A program made the translations under genes and the position numbers. DNA of 64,000 bases from Chenopodium formosanum (lineage: Eukaryota > Streptophyta > Magnoliopsida > Caryophyllales > Amaranthaceae), in assembly GCA_024500155.1 (NCBI GenBank), contig CM044877.1:77054001-77118000 (forward strand), in the 5' to 3' direction. Shown one piece after another: positions 46,801 to 60,396 of this stretch. Under the pieces are notes generated by a model. It had not been told where the DNA came from. It saw nothing but the letters and a program-made list of their open reading frames with translations, and searched no databases. Within the stretch, counting starts at the first letter, position 1. Every line of letters begins with the position of its first letter.

Positions 46801-49800
46801 TAATGTTATTTGAACTTGAGTACTCGTGTCTGCCATGGCCATGTGTCCAAATAAAGTGTTCATACCCTTGTCGGGGTGTTAAAGACACAACATGGGTACT
46901 TGAAGTGACACAAAGAGAGTTTAATATGTTACTTATGTTACTCATGCTACTCGGACACACCCGACATCGGTACTTTTTAAGTGTCCGATTTTGCTATTCT
47001 TTGACCTATGGTTTTGGCCTTGGATTGAATGTCAAAGTGTTCATATGACTGTTGGAGCGTCATTGATCAGACACAGATGCTTGAGGTGAAATGAAGTGTT
47101 GAGTAACATAGTTTGTGCTGTTGAATTGATTTTGACTAGTTTGGGATTTTATTACCATTTTTTTGTTGCTCTGCCCCATTGAATACTTCTGATTATGTTT
47201 GATTTTTTTCAGATCTGGGATGCAACTGCTCATGACCCGAAGTTGCTGGTGTTCCTCAAGTCCTACAGAAATACGGTTCCTGTCCCTAGGCATTGGTGTC
47301 AGAAGAGGAAGTATTTGCAGGTTAGCACATGTTGCTGATGTACCCTCTACTTATATTACTAAATGTATGCATAAGCATGGGTCTATTAGTTTGTGTGATT
47401 TGGGGGAGAGGGTGAGGTCGATAACAGTCGATGAGGTGTTATCTTATACGCATATATGTGGTTCTTGCAGGGTAGCGGCTGTGACATTCATGGCGACGAG
47501 ACAGGTAGGTTTTTGTCAAGGGACCATTGAATGGGTTCTCTCGTAACATGTCAGGCGGTGTGGGCTGGGTTGTAGAACATGATTGATATCTGATATTGTT
47601 GGTTTAAAGATGTTTAAGTTGTATATTTGCTTTTCCCACATTGATATTCAGTGTGTTTGTGATCTTGTCAGTGTTATGTCTCTACTTGGTTTCAGCTTCC
47701 TCAGCACACTTGAGTATTGCTTAGGCTGAACATGTTTGCCCCAGATGTTCTGAGATCTGGCTAAAATTCTAGATTGGACTCACAGTTTAACATCTAAAAT
47801 TTTAAATTGTATTTTATTTTCGGTTAAATTTTATGCCCATATTGAATTATGAACTTTTCCCTCATCGGTTGTTGACCAATGTTTTGCAGGGGAAGCGTGG
47901 TATCGAAAAGCAGCCGTTTCAGCTTCCTGATTTTATTGCTGCAACGGGTATCGAAAAGATTAGACAGGTAACCTTAAAAACTACGTATAAGGGATTGTTG
48001 ACCTGTGTAGTTTTAAATTGTGGAATGTGGTGTAAACCTGAGATAAGGAAACTTGCACTTCTCATGTATGCTGAAGCAATCTTTATTTGCCTATTTGGTC
48101 TTGGCCTTCTGTACTTTTATTAATGATTCCTTTATTTTATGATTTGGTGACATTTGAAAAAAGTTAAGCTCATTGTCTTCCTCTTTTCCTTTTGGAATTT
48201 GAGGGGAAGAAATTTGCTTCTGGTTGGTTCTTAGATTGTCAGTCCTTGTGTTGACATAGTCTGATCTTTAATAAAAAGTTGACCTAGATAATTTTTTTTT
48301 CTGATTGGATTGATGAGCTGTTATTAGTGCATGTTGACTTCTCTACTTGATGTCTTGTTGTCATTATCCATGTAATATTTGCATGTAGTTTAGGGGCTCT
48401 TGTTAGATTGTAATTGAATAAGATAATTTGCTGTTACAAAGAATACTCGGTCATGAATATGGGTTTGGTAAGGTTTAATCTTCACTACATTTCTTTACCT
48501 ATCTACAGGCTTATATTGAAAAGGAAGATAGTAAGAAGTTAAAGCAAAAACAACGGGAACGCATGCAGCCAAAGATGGGCAAAATGGATATTGATTATCA
48601 GGTTTGTTGATTTTCCTGGTGTCTGGTGCATTGTGCTGTGCCTTGTATTATATGGCTTGGTTATGGAAGTGTCCTTTATAGTCTTGGTGATGGCTGGTTT
48701 GACATTATCTTTTCTTTCATTCTTTCAGGTTCTGCATGATGCATTTTTCAAATATCAGACCAAGCCAAAGTTGACGTCATATGGTGATTTGTATTATGAA
48801 GGGAAAGAATTTGAGGTATGGTTTTTTGAATCTACATTTCTACTGCGATTAATCCTTGTATGTTGATTTTACTTCTACAGTCTTGTCCTAAGCCAAAATT
48901 ATCATCTTCCGTACATGTTCAATAAAATAAAAGTTCATATATGGCTTGGATGTTTAAGCTTAATGTGCTGAACTGCATGACAATCTCATACCTTAGGACC
49001 AGAGGTTTGGCTGCTACTGTCCAAGTATCATTGTAGTTGGTTTCTTATTGGAAATGGTGCTTTCTGGTTGACATGTGTAAATGACAATGACTGCCTTGTT
49101 TTATTCATTCTAACCAAGGAAAGGAGAGAATATTGAATTCTCTTGTTATTTGTGATGTTCTTTCTCCATCTGTGCGGACAGGTTTCCTAATATTCTAGCC
49201 TGAGTAGGCTGAATATCTGTACAGTTTTCTTATATCTGCTCTAGCTTGTGTGACTAGGGCCTTGTAGATAGTGCGTGTATTGGGAATGACTTCACCATCA
49301 ATGTAATTGCTCACATTTAAACAGTTTGACACTTTGACTTGTGGACTGTATGGTAGGCTTTGATAAATGATGGTATTGGTTATGAATTTATAGTGTAATT
49401 TTGTAAGTGTAATCTCATTCCAAGGTCAACAGTAATGCTTGTCCACCCATTAAGGTTCCCTAATATTCTAGCCTGAGTAGGCTGAATATCTGTACAGTTT
49501 TCTTATATCTGCTCTAGCTTGTGTGACTAGGGCCTTGTAGATAGTGCGTGTATTGGGAATGACTTCACCATCAATGTAATTGCTCACATTTAAACAGTTT
49601 GACTTGTGGACTGTATGGTAGGCTTTGATAAATGATGGTATTGGTAATGAATTTATAGTGTAATTTTGTAAGTGTAATCTCATTCCAAGGTCAACAGTAA
49701 TGCTTGTCCACCCATTAAATTTTCAATCTCTTCCTAAATTTTCCTTACCACATCACAAGTTGATGTTCAATAATAGTGTAAATTTATTAAGTAAAACTCA

Positions 49801-52266
49801 ATATTTGGGGATGGAGTTCTATTATTCATTATCGTTTTGGGACTAAGGCTTTGTTGTTGGAGTTCTGTTATTAATTATCATTACCACCATTATTCATTTA
49901 CCTACCAAATGGGCTATAATGTTGAAGTAATAATCTTTATTAAAGAGCAAGGTGATGTACATGTTTTTTCCGCATATGGCATCAAATGATTAGTGACTAC
50001 TTTTTGGTTTTAATGCAGGTAAAACTCAGGGAGATGAAGCCCGGCACCTTGTCTAAGGAGCTGAAGGAAGCTCTTGGGATGCCAGAGGGTGCCCCTCCTC
50101 CATGGCTTATCAATATGCAGGTAAGTTTTGTAATTCATCTCTTTTGGTATGAATCTATTTCTTGGTTACTTATACTTTTCTTTCTTGTTCCAGAGATATG
50201 GCCCCCCACCATCATACCCACACTTGAAAATCCCTGGATTAAATGCTCCTATTCCACCTGGTGCTAGTTTTGGTTATCATCCTGGTGGCTGGGGAAAACC
50301 TCCTGTTGATGAAGTAAGTGTGTTATTCTCTAATTGCATTGCTGGGTTCTTAGCCCTGTTTCCATAATTGATTGCTAATTTTTTGTTTTTCTGTTTTTCT
50401 TTTTTCCTTTTTTTGTTTTTTTTTTTTGTTTTTTTTGTTTTTTTTTTTGTTTTGTTTTGTTTGTTTGTTTGTGTTTGATAGTATGGACGCCCACTGTATG
50501 GAGATGTGTTTGGTGTTCAGCAGCAAGATCAACCTAATTATGAGGTACACTGGGTTCATGGGTTGTTTCTACATTCAATCTTAATTATGTGGCCAGTCTC
50601 ATTTTCCGTACTGTTTTAAAAGATAAATTAATTGTGTATAATGGATTCAGGAAGAACCAGTGGACAAGTCAAAGCACTGGGGAGATTTAGAGGAAGAAGA
50701 AGAAGAAGAGGAAGAAGAGGAGGAGGAAGAGGAAGAAGAACTCGAGGAGGAGGAGCTTGAGGATGGCATTCAATCTATCGATAGTCTATCAAGGTATTCA
50801 GTTAGTTAATGTGCTGCATTTCCGTTTTCAGGCTGTTGTTGAGTTGATAATCATGGTATATTTCCTCTGCTGATGAATTTTTGACTTTGTATCTTTTGCA
50901 GTACTCCTACTGGTGTTGAAACGCCTGATGTTATTGACCTTCGTAAGCAACAGAGGAAAGAGCCTGAGAAACCTCTTTACCAAGTAAGCAAGGATTTAGG
51001 ACTGTTACTGCTCTTCAGTGGCTATAATCTTTGTGCTTAATGTGTCATTGACTGTTTTCTAATCTTTTTTTTGTTTTGTTTGTTTTTAAAGGTACTTGAA
51101 GAAAAAGAAGAGAGAGTTGCTCCAGGCACATTGTTGGGAACAAGTCATACGTATGTATTCTTGTCCTTGTTAATTTGTCTGTCTTGTGTCTGGGAATATT
51201 GATTTTATATTTTACTGTATTTTCAAATTGCTGAAGTATCTTTTCTGTCAAAAAAAAAATAAAATAATTGCTGAAGTATCTTTTATTGTTACCAGGTACG
51301 TTGTTGGAGCTACTAATCAAGACAAAGCAGGAGCTAAGAGGGTAAAAAAATGCTTCTCTTTCTGTCCTTCTCCCCTCCCCCAGAACCTTATATTTCTTTC
51401 CATCACAAAATAGTCCTGTATATAGATTAATAAATTGAGACGGGTTGTCTTAGGCTCTGCTTGGTTCAGCTGATATTCACTTGTTTCAGTATTAGCATAA
51501 CTTATTTGTCAGTGTGAAATTTTATTTTATCTTTTTTTTTTTTGAAACCTAATTTTATTTTATCTGAATTTATCTTAATTTATATCACCTCATTTGAAAT
51601 TATTATCTGAAATAAGACAAAATAAGTTGAAAGAAACAGACCAGTAACCTTTCACGATGTGTTATGTTGCCCAATTTTTCATTCTTCAGAATGACTTTGC
51701 TTTATAATTTTTGTACTACTACTTAATAGCTGATCCTAGTAGCACAATGTAAGTGTTTTTAGGCATGTGATGTCTTTATATATATATCAAGATATAATAT
51801 AGATATCTAGTCTTGTTATATACTTCATTCATTTTTATTTACTTGACCTAGTAAGTAAATAGAGAAGGTAAACATTCACTAATAGAACATGAGGTTACAG
51901 GAATTAGTCCTGTGGAAACTCTTAATTCACTTATTGATGTTTATTCATGGTTTTTGTTTACAGGTTGATCTTCTTAGGGGTCAAAAGGCAGATAAAGTGG
52001 ATGTTTCTCTACAGCCAGAAGAGTTGGAGACCATTGACAACGTATTGGCTGCGAAGTAAGTTTCTAGTTATTTGAGATATCGTCCAGCCGTTTATGTATC
52101 CTTCATTGTTGCTAGCTCAAAATTTTTTCATTTTGTTTACCTAAATTATTTCTATGCTTTGTTTTCAGGTATGAAGAAGCAAGGGAAGAGGAAAGATTAC
52201 GTAGCCAGCGTGAAGATTTCAGTGATATGGTTGCAGAGGTTGGTGCTTGCCTTTTATTTTATTTTA

Positions 52267-52297
<31 letters not shown>

Positions 52298-52432
52298 TTT
52301 AACTAAGAACTCCATGTTTCTGTCATTGCTAATTCTTTTTTTCTGTGATTTTTGCTACAGAACGAGAAAAAGAGGAAGCGAAAGATGCAAGATAAGGAAG
52401 GAAAGTCGAAAAAGAAGGATTTCAAGTTTTAG
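43861..52432 (+). CDS. SF3B2: Splicing factor 3B subunit 2 (SF3B2/SAP145 homologue)
   Basis: Component of the U2 snRNP SF3b complex, which holds U2 at the branch site in the nucleus. Exons: 43861-44097, 46132-46251, 46347-46472, 46591-46653, 47213-47320, 47890-47967, 48509-48601, 48729-48815, 50019-50120, 50194-50313, 50482-50544, 50651-50793, 50902-50983, 51092-51150, 51296-51341, 51964-52055, 52169-52238, 52361-52432. All are GT-AG, the frame is continuous, and the product is 586 residues, matching the plant protein size. Residues 1-79 are Asn/Ser-rich with a basic RRRRRRKQKKKK run. The DUF382 domain spans about 163-290 (MKIAELKQICRRPDVVEIWD, VPVPRHWCQKRKYLQGKRG, MGKMDIDYQVLHDAFF). The PSP proline-rich domain spans about 308-360 (REMKPGTLSKELKEALGMP, PPPWLINMQRYGPPPSYPHL). 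A long Glu run lies at about 412-430. The tail RKRKMQDKEGKSKKKDFKF is conserved. Most exons begin or end in phase 0. Intron 1 (44098-46131) carries telomere-like motifs. Confidence 0.96.
49181..49718. repeat. Recent 273-bp tandem duplication in SF3B2 intron 8
   Basis: Copy 1 is 49181-49453 and copy 2 is 49454-49718, directly adjacent. They differ by an 8-nt deletion in copy 2 (in the CAGTTTGACACTTTGAC region) and about two visible substitutions. The near-identity implies a recent event. It lies entirely inside the intron and does not touch splice sites. Confidence 0.95.
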
Positions 52433-53018
52433 GATGTTTCAAATGCATTTTTTGTATTTTATCTGTATCAGGTTAAGCAGTTTCTCGCTTAGTTGGGATT
52501 TGTTCGGTGTGGTCTAGATCCTTGGTGGCATAAATTTTTGTTTAATGACTAAGCAGAGATTAGTCCAGCCTCTGTTCTGCAATATCTTAGTTCAGAGAAT
52601 ATAGCTCTGTTTGTGTTGCCACAACCACTGTTTAAGTTTTGTCACTTGGATGTATAAACCCATGAACCTACTTGTATAAAAGATAACAGTTGATATACTT
52701 AATGGTTTACTTTTTTTTCTATTTTGTTTTGGATTCGTCTTTCTATAGCTAAGCTAGGAGCTTTTAGGTATTTGTAAAAAAATTCTGAATTTACGCAAAG
52801 CCATTGATTGATAGATATCAATTCAATCTTATTGCTTGCAGCCTTAGCCTGGAATGTGGGTGTAGCACCTTGTTTTAAACACGATGTATGGATGGTGCTG
52901 TGGTCTGAGCTCTACTCGCATGGCAACTTAGTCTAACCGACCTTTGAACATGAGAAGGGTATGGTAAGAATGTGAACCCGCTATATTGCTACTTCCTGGT
53001 TCCTGCATACTTCAAATT
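52433..53018. other. SF3B2 3' UTR and flank
   Basis: Likely 3' UTR over the first about 300 bases. Nothing else is recognised. Confidence 0.5.
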
Positions 53019-53210
53019 GGAAAGGGCAATGCCCGAAAACGGATTTTCTAAATTTGGTATTCACAAAGATTGTAATTAAGAGCAAGAAATGTTTGTTCTT
53101 TCATGATTGAAATAGGAAAGGGCAATGCCCGAAAACGGATTTTCTAAATTTGGTATTCACAAAGATTGTAATTAAGAGCAAGAAATGTTTGTTCTTTCAT
53201 GATTGAAATA
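53019..53210. repeat. Perfect 96-bp tandem duplication
   Basis: 53019-53114 and 53115-53210 are identical by eye. Each unit starts GGAAAGGGCAATGCCCG and ends TTTCATGATTGAAATA. It lies about 600 bp downstream of the SF3B2 stop codon. Confidence 0.95.
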
Positions 53211-56200
53211 GGCTGTAGCTTCTGGAAAATATTGAATGGTCGAGGTTGAACTAAGGGTGTCCGACTGCCCGGTAAGCGACAATTTTAGAAACAATAGAAT
53301 GCTGGGTGCACCATAATTTTTGTCCCATTGATTTGTGTCACATTTTTTTGGTTTGTTGTGTTTTAGTTTATACTTTTTGGGGCTCTAATGATCAAAATAG
53401 TCAAGTTTATGAAACTATGAAAATTCAACCCTAAATTTCTCAATGAGTTTATTCAAGAAACTATTGAACCTTACTCATGAAGTCATGAGTCATGACTAGC
53501 AGGCTGCTTATTACCTTTAAAGGCAATGAAATGTTCATGGACAAGGATACTTGTTTACTTTTTGCATTATATGTAAACTCTATCTTTTGTGGTAATTCGA
53601 AATTTTTTTAAAAATTCATTTTCTCATGATCATTTATCCATCAAATCTTACTATTATGTGTCAGTCGTATTACTCAATTTCAAATTGACTAATCGTTTTT
53701 CGCTAGTACTTGCTCTTTATAAGCGGTGGTCATATTCACAGGTTAAATTATACTATCAACGTGACAATAAAGGGAAGTCGGCTATACTAGAATTGATTTG
53801 CTTTTACTCTGATTGTAAAAGAGCCACACAAGGTAGTTGACGTTCACAACCGAGTACAACCAAAAGTCTATAAAAAATGATAAAATTGTACAACCTACCA
53901 AAAACAGAGAGCATAAAACATATGAGAAGGTCCAAAAACATCCTCAAAATTGTGCGGAACATAAATATATTGTCATAGAATGATGACATAGTTGAATAAC
54001 ATGCTATAATTCTAGAAAATTATACCCTAAAACCTAAAAAAAATAATAGACACAAAACAAATAATATAAGACCCACAAATTATAGCTACTGCACGTAAAT
54101 TATTATTGTAGAGGTAGGCACTAGGCAGCATGAAATACACTAGTCTATTCTAGTGGGCTTTCCTCACATGCATGCACTCCCACTACTTTATGCATGAATT
54201 CAAATTTAAAGTCATTTTTAATAAAAGTGATGATTGTATAATATAAAGTTATTGGTAACATGAAATTACATAGTTTTTCTGTTATTTTTTTATGACATTT
54301 TTGGTATTACTGCCTACTAAGGTACTTATCTATTAAGAAACCAAAAACAGTGGAAATAAATGGATTGGTACACTACTAAAGTTATAAGTAGTACGTTGTC
54401 TATTATCCATAATGTCGTTATTTTTGTGCACTCGATCCACTTGTGGTGTTGGTTTAATTTTTATTTTTATTTGTTTATTTATTTATTTATTTTTATTATT
54501 ATAGTGTTGGTCCATTAGGTTGATCGATTTGGATCGGAGCACATAAAATGCACGTACGTATGAAGAATTGAAGATCTAAGAACGAGTGTTTTAGGGAGGA
54601 AGTTTAACATTTAGGACTTCTTATATAAAATGCATATCACCAATTATAATTTGGATCATCGGAGTTATGTTACTTTTTTGAATTACACAAAATACATGTT
54701 ACAAATAATTGTGATGTTTAATTTGCTCTATTGATGACTTTTTTTTTTTTTTTTTTGAAAACGCTCTATTGATGACTTAATTAACATATTAGTTATTTTT
54801 AACCATATAGGATGTAATTGTATAAGCACATAAATGAATGGAATTACTTATATGAAAGTGAGAATAATAATAATGACAATAAAGGTCGCAAAAATGAAGA
54901 TATTCGTAAATCAAAATCCTAAACTAAATTGAACAGAAAACTAAAAAAACCTAAACAGGAATTAAGTTGAAGTAATATAATATGCTTCATATACATATAA
55001 TGTTCACAAATTCATCACTTAAAAATCAAATGAACAGATTGATCTAAGCCGCACTTCCCCACTTAATTAATACTCCTTCCCTTTCTATATTATACAACTA
55101 TATGAGTGTATCACATTAGCTTGAGGACCATTATCACAAGTTCAATTAAAAATCATAATAAATTGACTATTTGAAATTTTTATCTAACAATGTTTCATTT
55201 AACAAAAAAAATAAAAAAATAAATAAAATGTTAAGATTATCATTAACGGTAACACTTATAATTAAATGACAAACCCTCCTAGCTTAGCTTGATATAGCAA
55301 ATCACACAAGGAGAGAGAAGACAACAAAATTCCTTACTTGTCGCATCAATGATCGACATGAGATGACTAGTTATATTGTGTGTATTGTAGAATTGTTGGC
55401 CTATAAGATCACACTAAACCATTAGGATTTTACCACTTAAGCTTAAACTACTAATAATACAATTATATTACACTTAAATAATTGACCATTTTATGCTATG
55501 AATGCTTTATATTATACAAGTAATTTATTAGTGGAAGCTGTCCTAACTTGGAGATCAAGTGTAAACAAAAATATCCTTATATTTTTTATTATTATTTTTA
55601 TAAACCTATGTTCATAAGAAAACAAATAACAAGTGTAAGCAAAAATTGCAAAATATGTACTTTGTTTCATGTAGCACTATCACTATATTATGCCAAAAAA
55701 AAAAAAAAAATGTCGTTTTTATAAATACACTTTTCGTTAAATACCTTACTTCTTTGACACTCTTATATAATGCCACACGAATATAAACCTTAATTGCATA
55801 AATAGGCAATTGAAAATTACTATTTTTATTTATTAGTGATTATTTGTGGCTTTATTTTTGGACCCACTTTCCGTACAAAATGTATTAGTTAGGACATGAG
55901 TCAATTTGTAATACCGTATTATATATCATAATATGTCAAATTAAGTTACGTGCAAACTATTTGTGATACTAGTGGGAATTGAATTGAAAGTTAACATCAA
56001 ATTGATAGTGATGGTAATTTTATTACCTTTTTTTTTCTTTGAGAAAAAAATGCAAAGTTGTTTGTTTTAAATTTTGAGTGGAGTAATATGTACTTAGGTT
56101 ATGTCTACATGCATGGAGGTTATTGTCAAGCTCATCAACATCAATTAAAAAGGGTTAATTAGACATTATATTAAGCTTAATTACAAAGTCATACTAATTT

Positions 56201-56663
56201 GTGGGGTACAATGTATCATACGTTAGCTAGGTTTTGTTAAATTGACATATTTGTTTCCACTAGAGATTAGGATAAACACATGCACACTTAAATCATTAAA
56301 CACATATAATTTAGTCATTTCTGATAGATTTGTATGATTAATATTGGTGTAAGCTAGAGGCCAAACATAGGGGTGGATCGAGTCGTCATCCTAAATTTTA
56401 CTTGGAAAATTAAAATTGAAGAAAAAATTATCGTCGGATATATGTATATTTTTTTGGTTTTAGTAGTTATAAATTGAAGTAGGAACAATGTAATATATTG
56501 ATCTAGTGAAATATTGAAATCGTACAATGTATAATTTTAATTACTATATAACTAATTTGAATAGTTTGATGTTTGATCAGCTTAAATTGTCTATAATATT
56601 CCTATTTATATTTTCTCTTACAAAAATATTTTATCAATGCCAATGTAATACATATATATGTTG

Positions 56664-56713
<50 letters not shown>

Positions 56714-57519
56714 AAAAAAAAAAAAAAACTACACATGTATAACTTTGAGGTTACAAGTTTGAGATTCACTAATTAAATTTGCTTAGGATTTGGGGTTTTT
56801 TTTTATTTACCTGGCCTCCTCCTCTACTCTCAAATGATGACTAGTGTAACTAGACTAGCTTATCTATGAGATGTCTTAATTCAATTGGGTCATTTTTCTT
56901 ATTAAAAAGAAAAAAAATAGCATGTACTCATATATATATATAGATCTAGTATGTAACTATAGTATATGCAAATTAGGAGCGCGTATTAGCTGTCTAATAA
57001 TTATCTATGAAACATTAACATCAAGTGAATCAATTTAATTATTGCAAATCCTAGATATCATTGGAGCTTCATAGATTGACAGTGTTATGCCATCATAGTC
57101 ATCAAGTAGCACTTGGTCACAAAATAACCTTAATTATAATATTTAAGCAGCATGTATCTAGCAAGTATGTACATTATATTCCATAATAATGTGCATGACA
57201 TTCCTTAATTAATCAATTGCTAAATAATCCATGTTCCAACAACTTGAGTCAATAATAAGTTGGTATGATGGTCCAAGCATTAGTGACCCTACACACACTT
57301 AATTAATTTAAAATACCACGTGCATGTTACTTAATCCCTACAACATAATTTCATTGTGACAATTATCACTAAGGATAATAATAATTATTTGAAAATTGTT
57401 ATGTATACCTAAGGGATAACTTTGAGAAAATATAAATAGATTTTAATTAAGCTAAGTATTCATAATATCAAAGCATGATTGGGGAAAAAATTAAAAGAAA
57501 ATCCGTTTAACGTATAGAG

Positions 57520-57586
<67 letters not shown>

Positions 57587-60155
57587 CCGCACTAAATATT
57601 TCACGTACTAAATATTTCACGTATTTACATACTTTATTGTAAATCTAGATAATTAAGACCCCGTTCTCTTCTATATATTTTTATAAATATATTTCATTAA
57701 AAAATAAGTTGATTTCTATGATATTAATTGATCACATAAACCTTGCCAAAATGGAAAAAAAAAAAATAAGTTTGATTAATCTAGTAGCTTAGGAGTATGC
57801 TTTTAAAAAAATAAATAATCAAGTGTTAAATTCAACAAAAATAATTAGAGTCAAATGAAACCTAGATTAATTAACTTGCCAAAGGTTTTGGTAATCTAAT
57901 TAAATTACCAATTTATCATATTGATTATATTGAAACAAATACATAACAAATAAAGCCGCAATTTTTTTTTTTTTCTTTACTTAGATTATGAACATGGTTG
58001 CTTGCTAAGAAGGGCCAATAATGGTAGCACGCGTACAATAATTTTATTTAAATTAAATTATTTAAAAAATTAATAGATTAATTGCAAATTGATTTTGATT
58101 AGTCCTATTTGATGGCAGACTGGCAAATTTAAATTGTGAGTGGACAGATTAGACCACTTAAAATTGTTGGATTAATAATTAGAAGAATAAATTAAACTAT
58201 ATAATAATAGTATAATATGACTTGGATATTATTAATTGGCTAAGGTCGTCATTGTCTTCGTTGTCCGACAAAATATATTCTCTGATTGGTCTTTAGAAAG
58301 AGTTGCTTTACCTAACAAACAAACCGACCAAGATTTCCTTAATCGCGATTTGTGGGCTAGACTTATTATTATTATTATTAAAAAGGAGATTTTCGAATTT
58401 ATTTCTCATAATTATTTAAATTTAAATTCTTATTACACTAATGGTATGTTAAGTAAGTATTTGTAATCTACGATTAAATAAACAATGGTAATGAGAATAA
58501 ATTTATGTGTAACAAGTGATTTGGTTGTAACATAAAATTAAATTTTGTATTTGTTACAATAAGATCGATCTTGTGTGTTTTTAATATCTAATACAATAGT
58601 ATAATATCACTTACTCCGTATTTGATAGTGAACTGAGCACTAGAGTTTGAGTCTATGTATCTAGGTGGATTGGTTTATATTTAAAATATCACTATGGATA
58701 CGGTTTGATAATAGACGATAGATGGATGATACCGAAAGCATCCAAAAAACCCTATTACATTGTTTTTACATTTTTTTACATAAGAGTTAAAGTAAATTTT
58801 TTTTGACATGTACATAAAAGTAAATGTGGATTAATTAATTTAAACATTTTATATGTTTATTGTTAGACATCTAGTCAACTATGTACAATCTTGACTATTG
58901 AAACTCTTTTGTTCCAGGCTTGTTACTTATAGCATTATTGTGCTTTCTTCCATAGATGAATTAATACAAGATTCCATAACAAGGAGCATATGTTAAATTA
59001 CGATCATTAATTGTATAGAACTTTTTCCATTCAGCACCATTTTTATCATATAATTAACAAACACGTCAGTACATATATAAATAGGACATCATATACATAG
59101 GATTCTACGGATTTTCAATTCAATTCTAAGTAACTTTCAATTCAATCCTAATTAAAACCGGGATCTAAACACTATTAGGTAATCAACTCTTTACTCTTGA
59201 CTTCTTGTCACCACATTAAACACTAGTCCTTCAAAGGCTTGAAATATAGTTAGCTAATTAATTATATTAATGTCTATTCCCCTATTTTCAAACTCACATT
59301 TTATACCAAATTTGATACTTCAAAGGACAAATTCTGACCACTCCAAAGAGAGGAATGTAGTAGGTTGTGTATTAGAATCTTGGGGACCCATAGTGCCGAC
59401 TATTTAAGCCCTTGAGTGAGATATTAGTATCATTATTTAATGTTCTTTTACATCTTTTTCTTCTTTGGTCTCCTATTTCACTTGTTTTTAGTTAATATAA
59501 TCCAACAACCCACCATTTTTCATTATGATGGTTTCTTTACTAATTTTTGCACACAAAACTTATGTCTCAATTTTCAAATAACATTGTGATCTATAATTCT
59601 ACATATAGAAGTGAAAAGACAATATTAAAATCTATAACTTGAATAAAGGTAAAGGTGATATTTTTAACGGAATGGTTGAATTAACCTAATAATGTGAAAA
59701 ATGTCAAGTAAGTTATAAGATAGTTTTATCTTCCACGGAATTTTTTACTCTAAGATTTGATTATTATTATTATTGTAATTCGAATTTATATTTGGCTATT
59801 TGCTAACATTTATGAGATATATTTTGTTTCAATTATGTATTGTCCAATTCCATGAGTAAAACTCTTAAATGTCGTAACTATTTAGTTGAAAATTTAAATT
59901 AGAAATTAATGCTATCAATATTATGAGCCTCCTCTAATATCAACATCTATTGAAAATTCTAAGTAAAAACCTCATTAGTACTGTTAAACGTATTAATAAT
60001 TTCCAACTGCCTTAAAAGGATTACAAACTGTTCAAAGTACCCTCAAGATTTAACTTAGATTTCATGTTTCTAAGCATTGAATTCTAAGCACAATCGATAA
60101 TCTGCTAAAAACACTAGCAATGCCGAGCAACTTTTTTCGATTAGATACCTACTAA
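53211..60155. other. Long AT-rich intergenic region
   Basis: No supported gene in nearly 7 kb. It holds simple repeats: (TTTA)n at about 54467-54495, (TA)n at about 56666-56707 and a 62-bp (TA)n at 57521-57582, with poly-A/T runs. Short open frames (for example 53589-53840, 56527-56742, 58236-58466) have biased, low-complexity or unrecognisable translations. A single MITE-like end (GACCCCGTTCTCTTC) lies at about 57657. Degenerate transposons are likely but cannot be bounded by eye. Confidence 0.5.
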
Positions 60156-60393
60156 GGGCCTATTCACATTTACTGAAGTGAACTAATTGAAGCTAAACTG
60201 AACTAAACTGAATTAAATTGAGCCGAAATGAATATTTTATGAGAGAAGAAAATTAGGAGCTGAACTGAACTAAACCGAATTGAATAGTGTCGAAATGAAT
60301 ATTTTATAAGAGAAAGAAATTAGGAGCTGAACTGAATTAAACTAAATTGATTGGAGCTGAACTAAACTGAAATTAAGCTGAAGTAAACAGGCC
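60156..60393. mobile_element. Tourist-like MITE with internal duplication, about 238 bp
   Basis: Ends GGGCCTATTCACATTTACTG and AAGCTGAAGTAAACAGGCC, with TAA before and ATAA after. The family's central block (GAATATTTTATAAGAGAAAG, TTAGGAGCTGAACTGAA) occurs twice in tandem, which accounts for the size compared with the 125-148-bp relatives. Confidence 0.7.
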
Positions 60394-60396
60394 ATA

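Noticed and set aside
47469..47503. Possible small alternative exon in SF3B2 intron 5
   Set aside because: It is bounded by AG and GT, but inserting 35 nt breaks the frame and the flanking exons join into the conserved KYLQGKRGIEKQPF sequence without it.
56666..57582. Long (TA)n runs as possible matrix attachment or origin sites
   Set aside because: Simple microsatellites are enough to explain them; no further motif supports an origin or attachment function.
58236..58466. 76-codon open frame in the 53-60 kb intergenic region
   Set aside because: No recognisable domain, no splice or promoter support, and a low-complexity Ile run from an ATT repeat.
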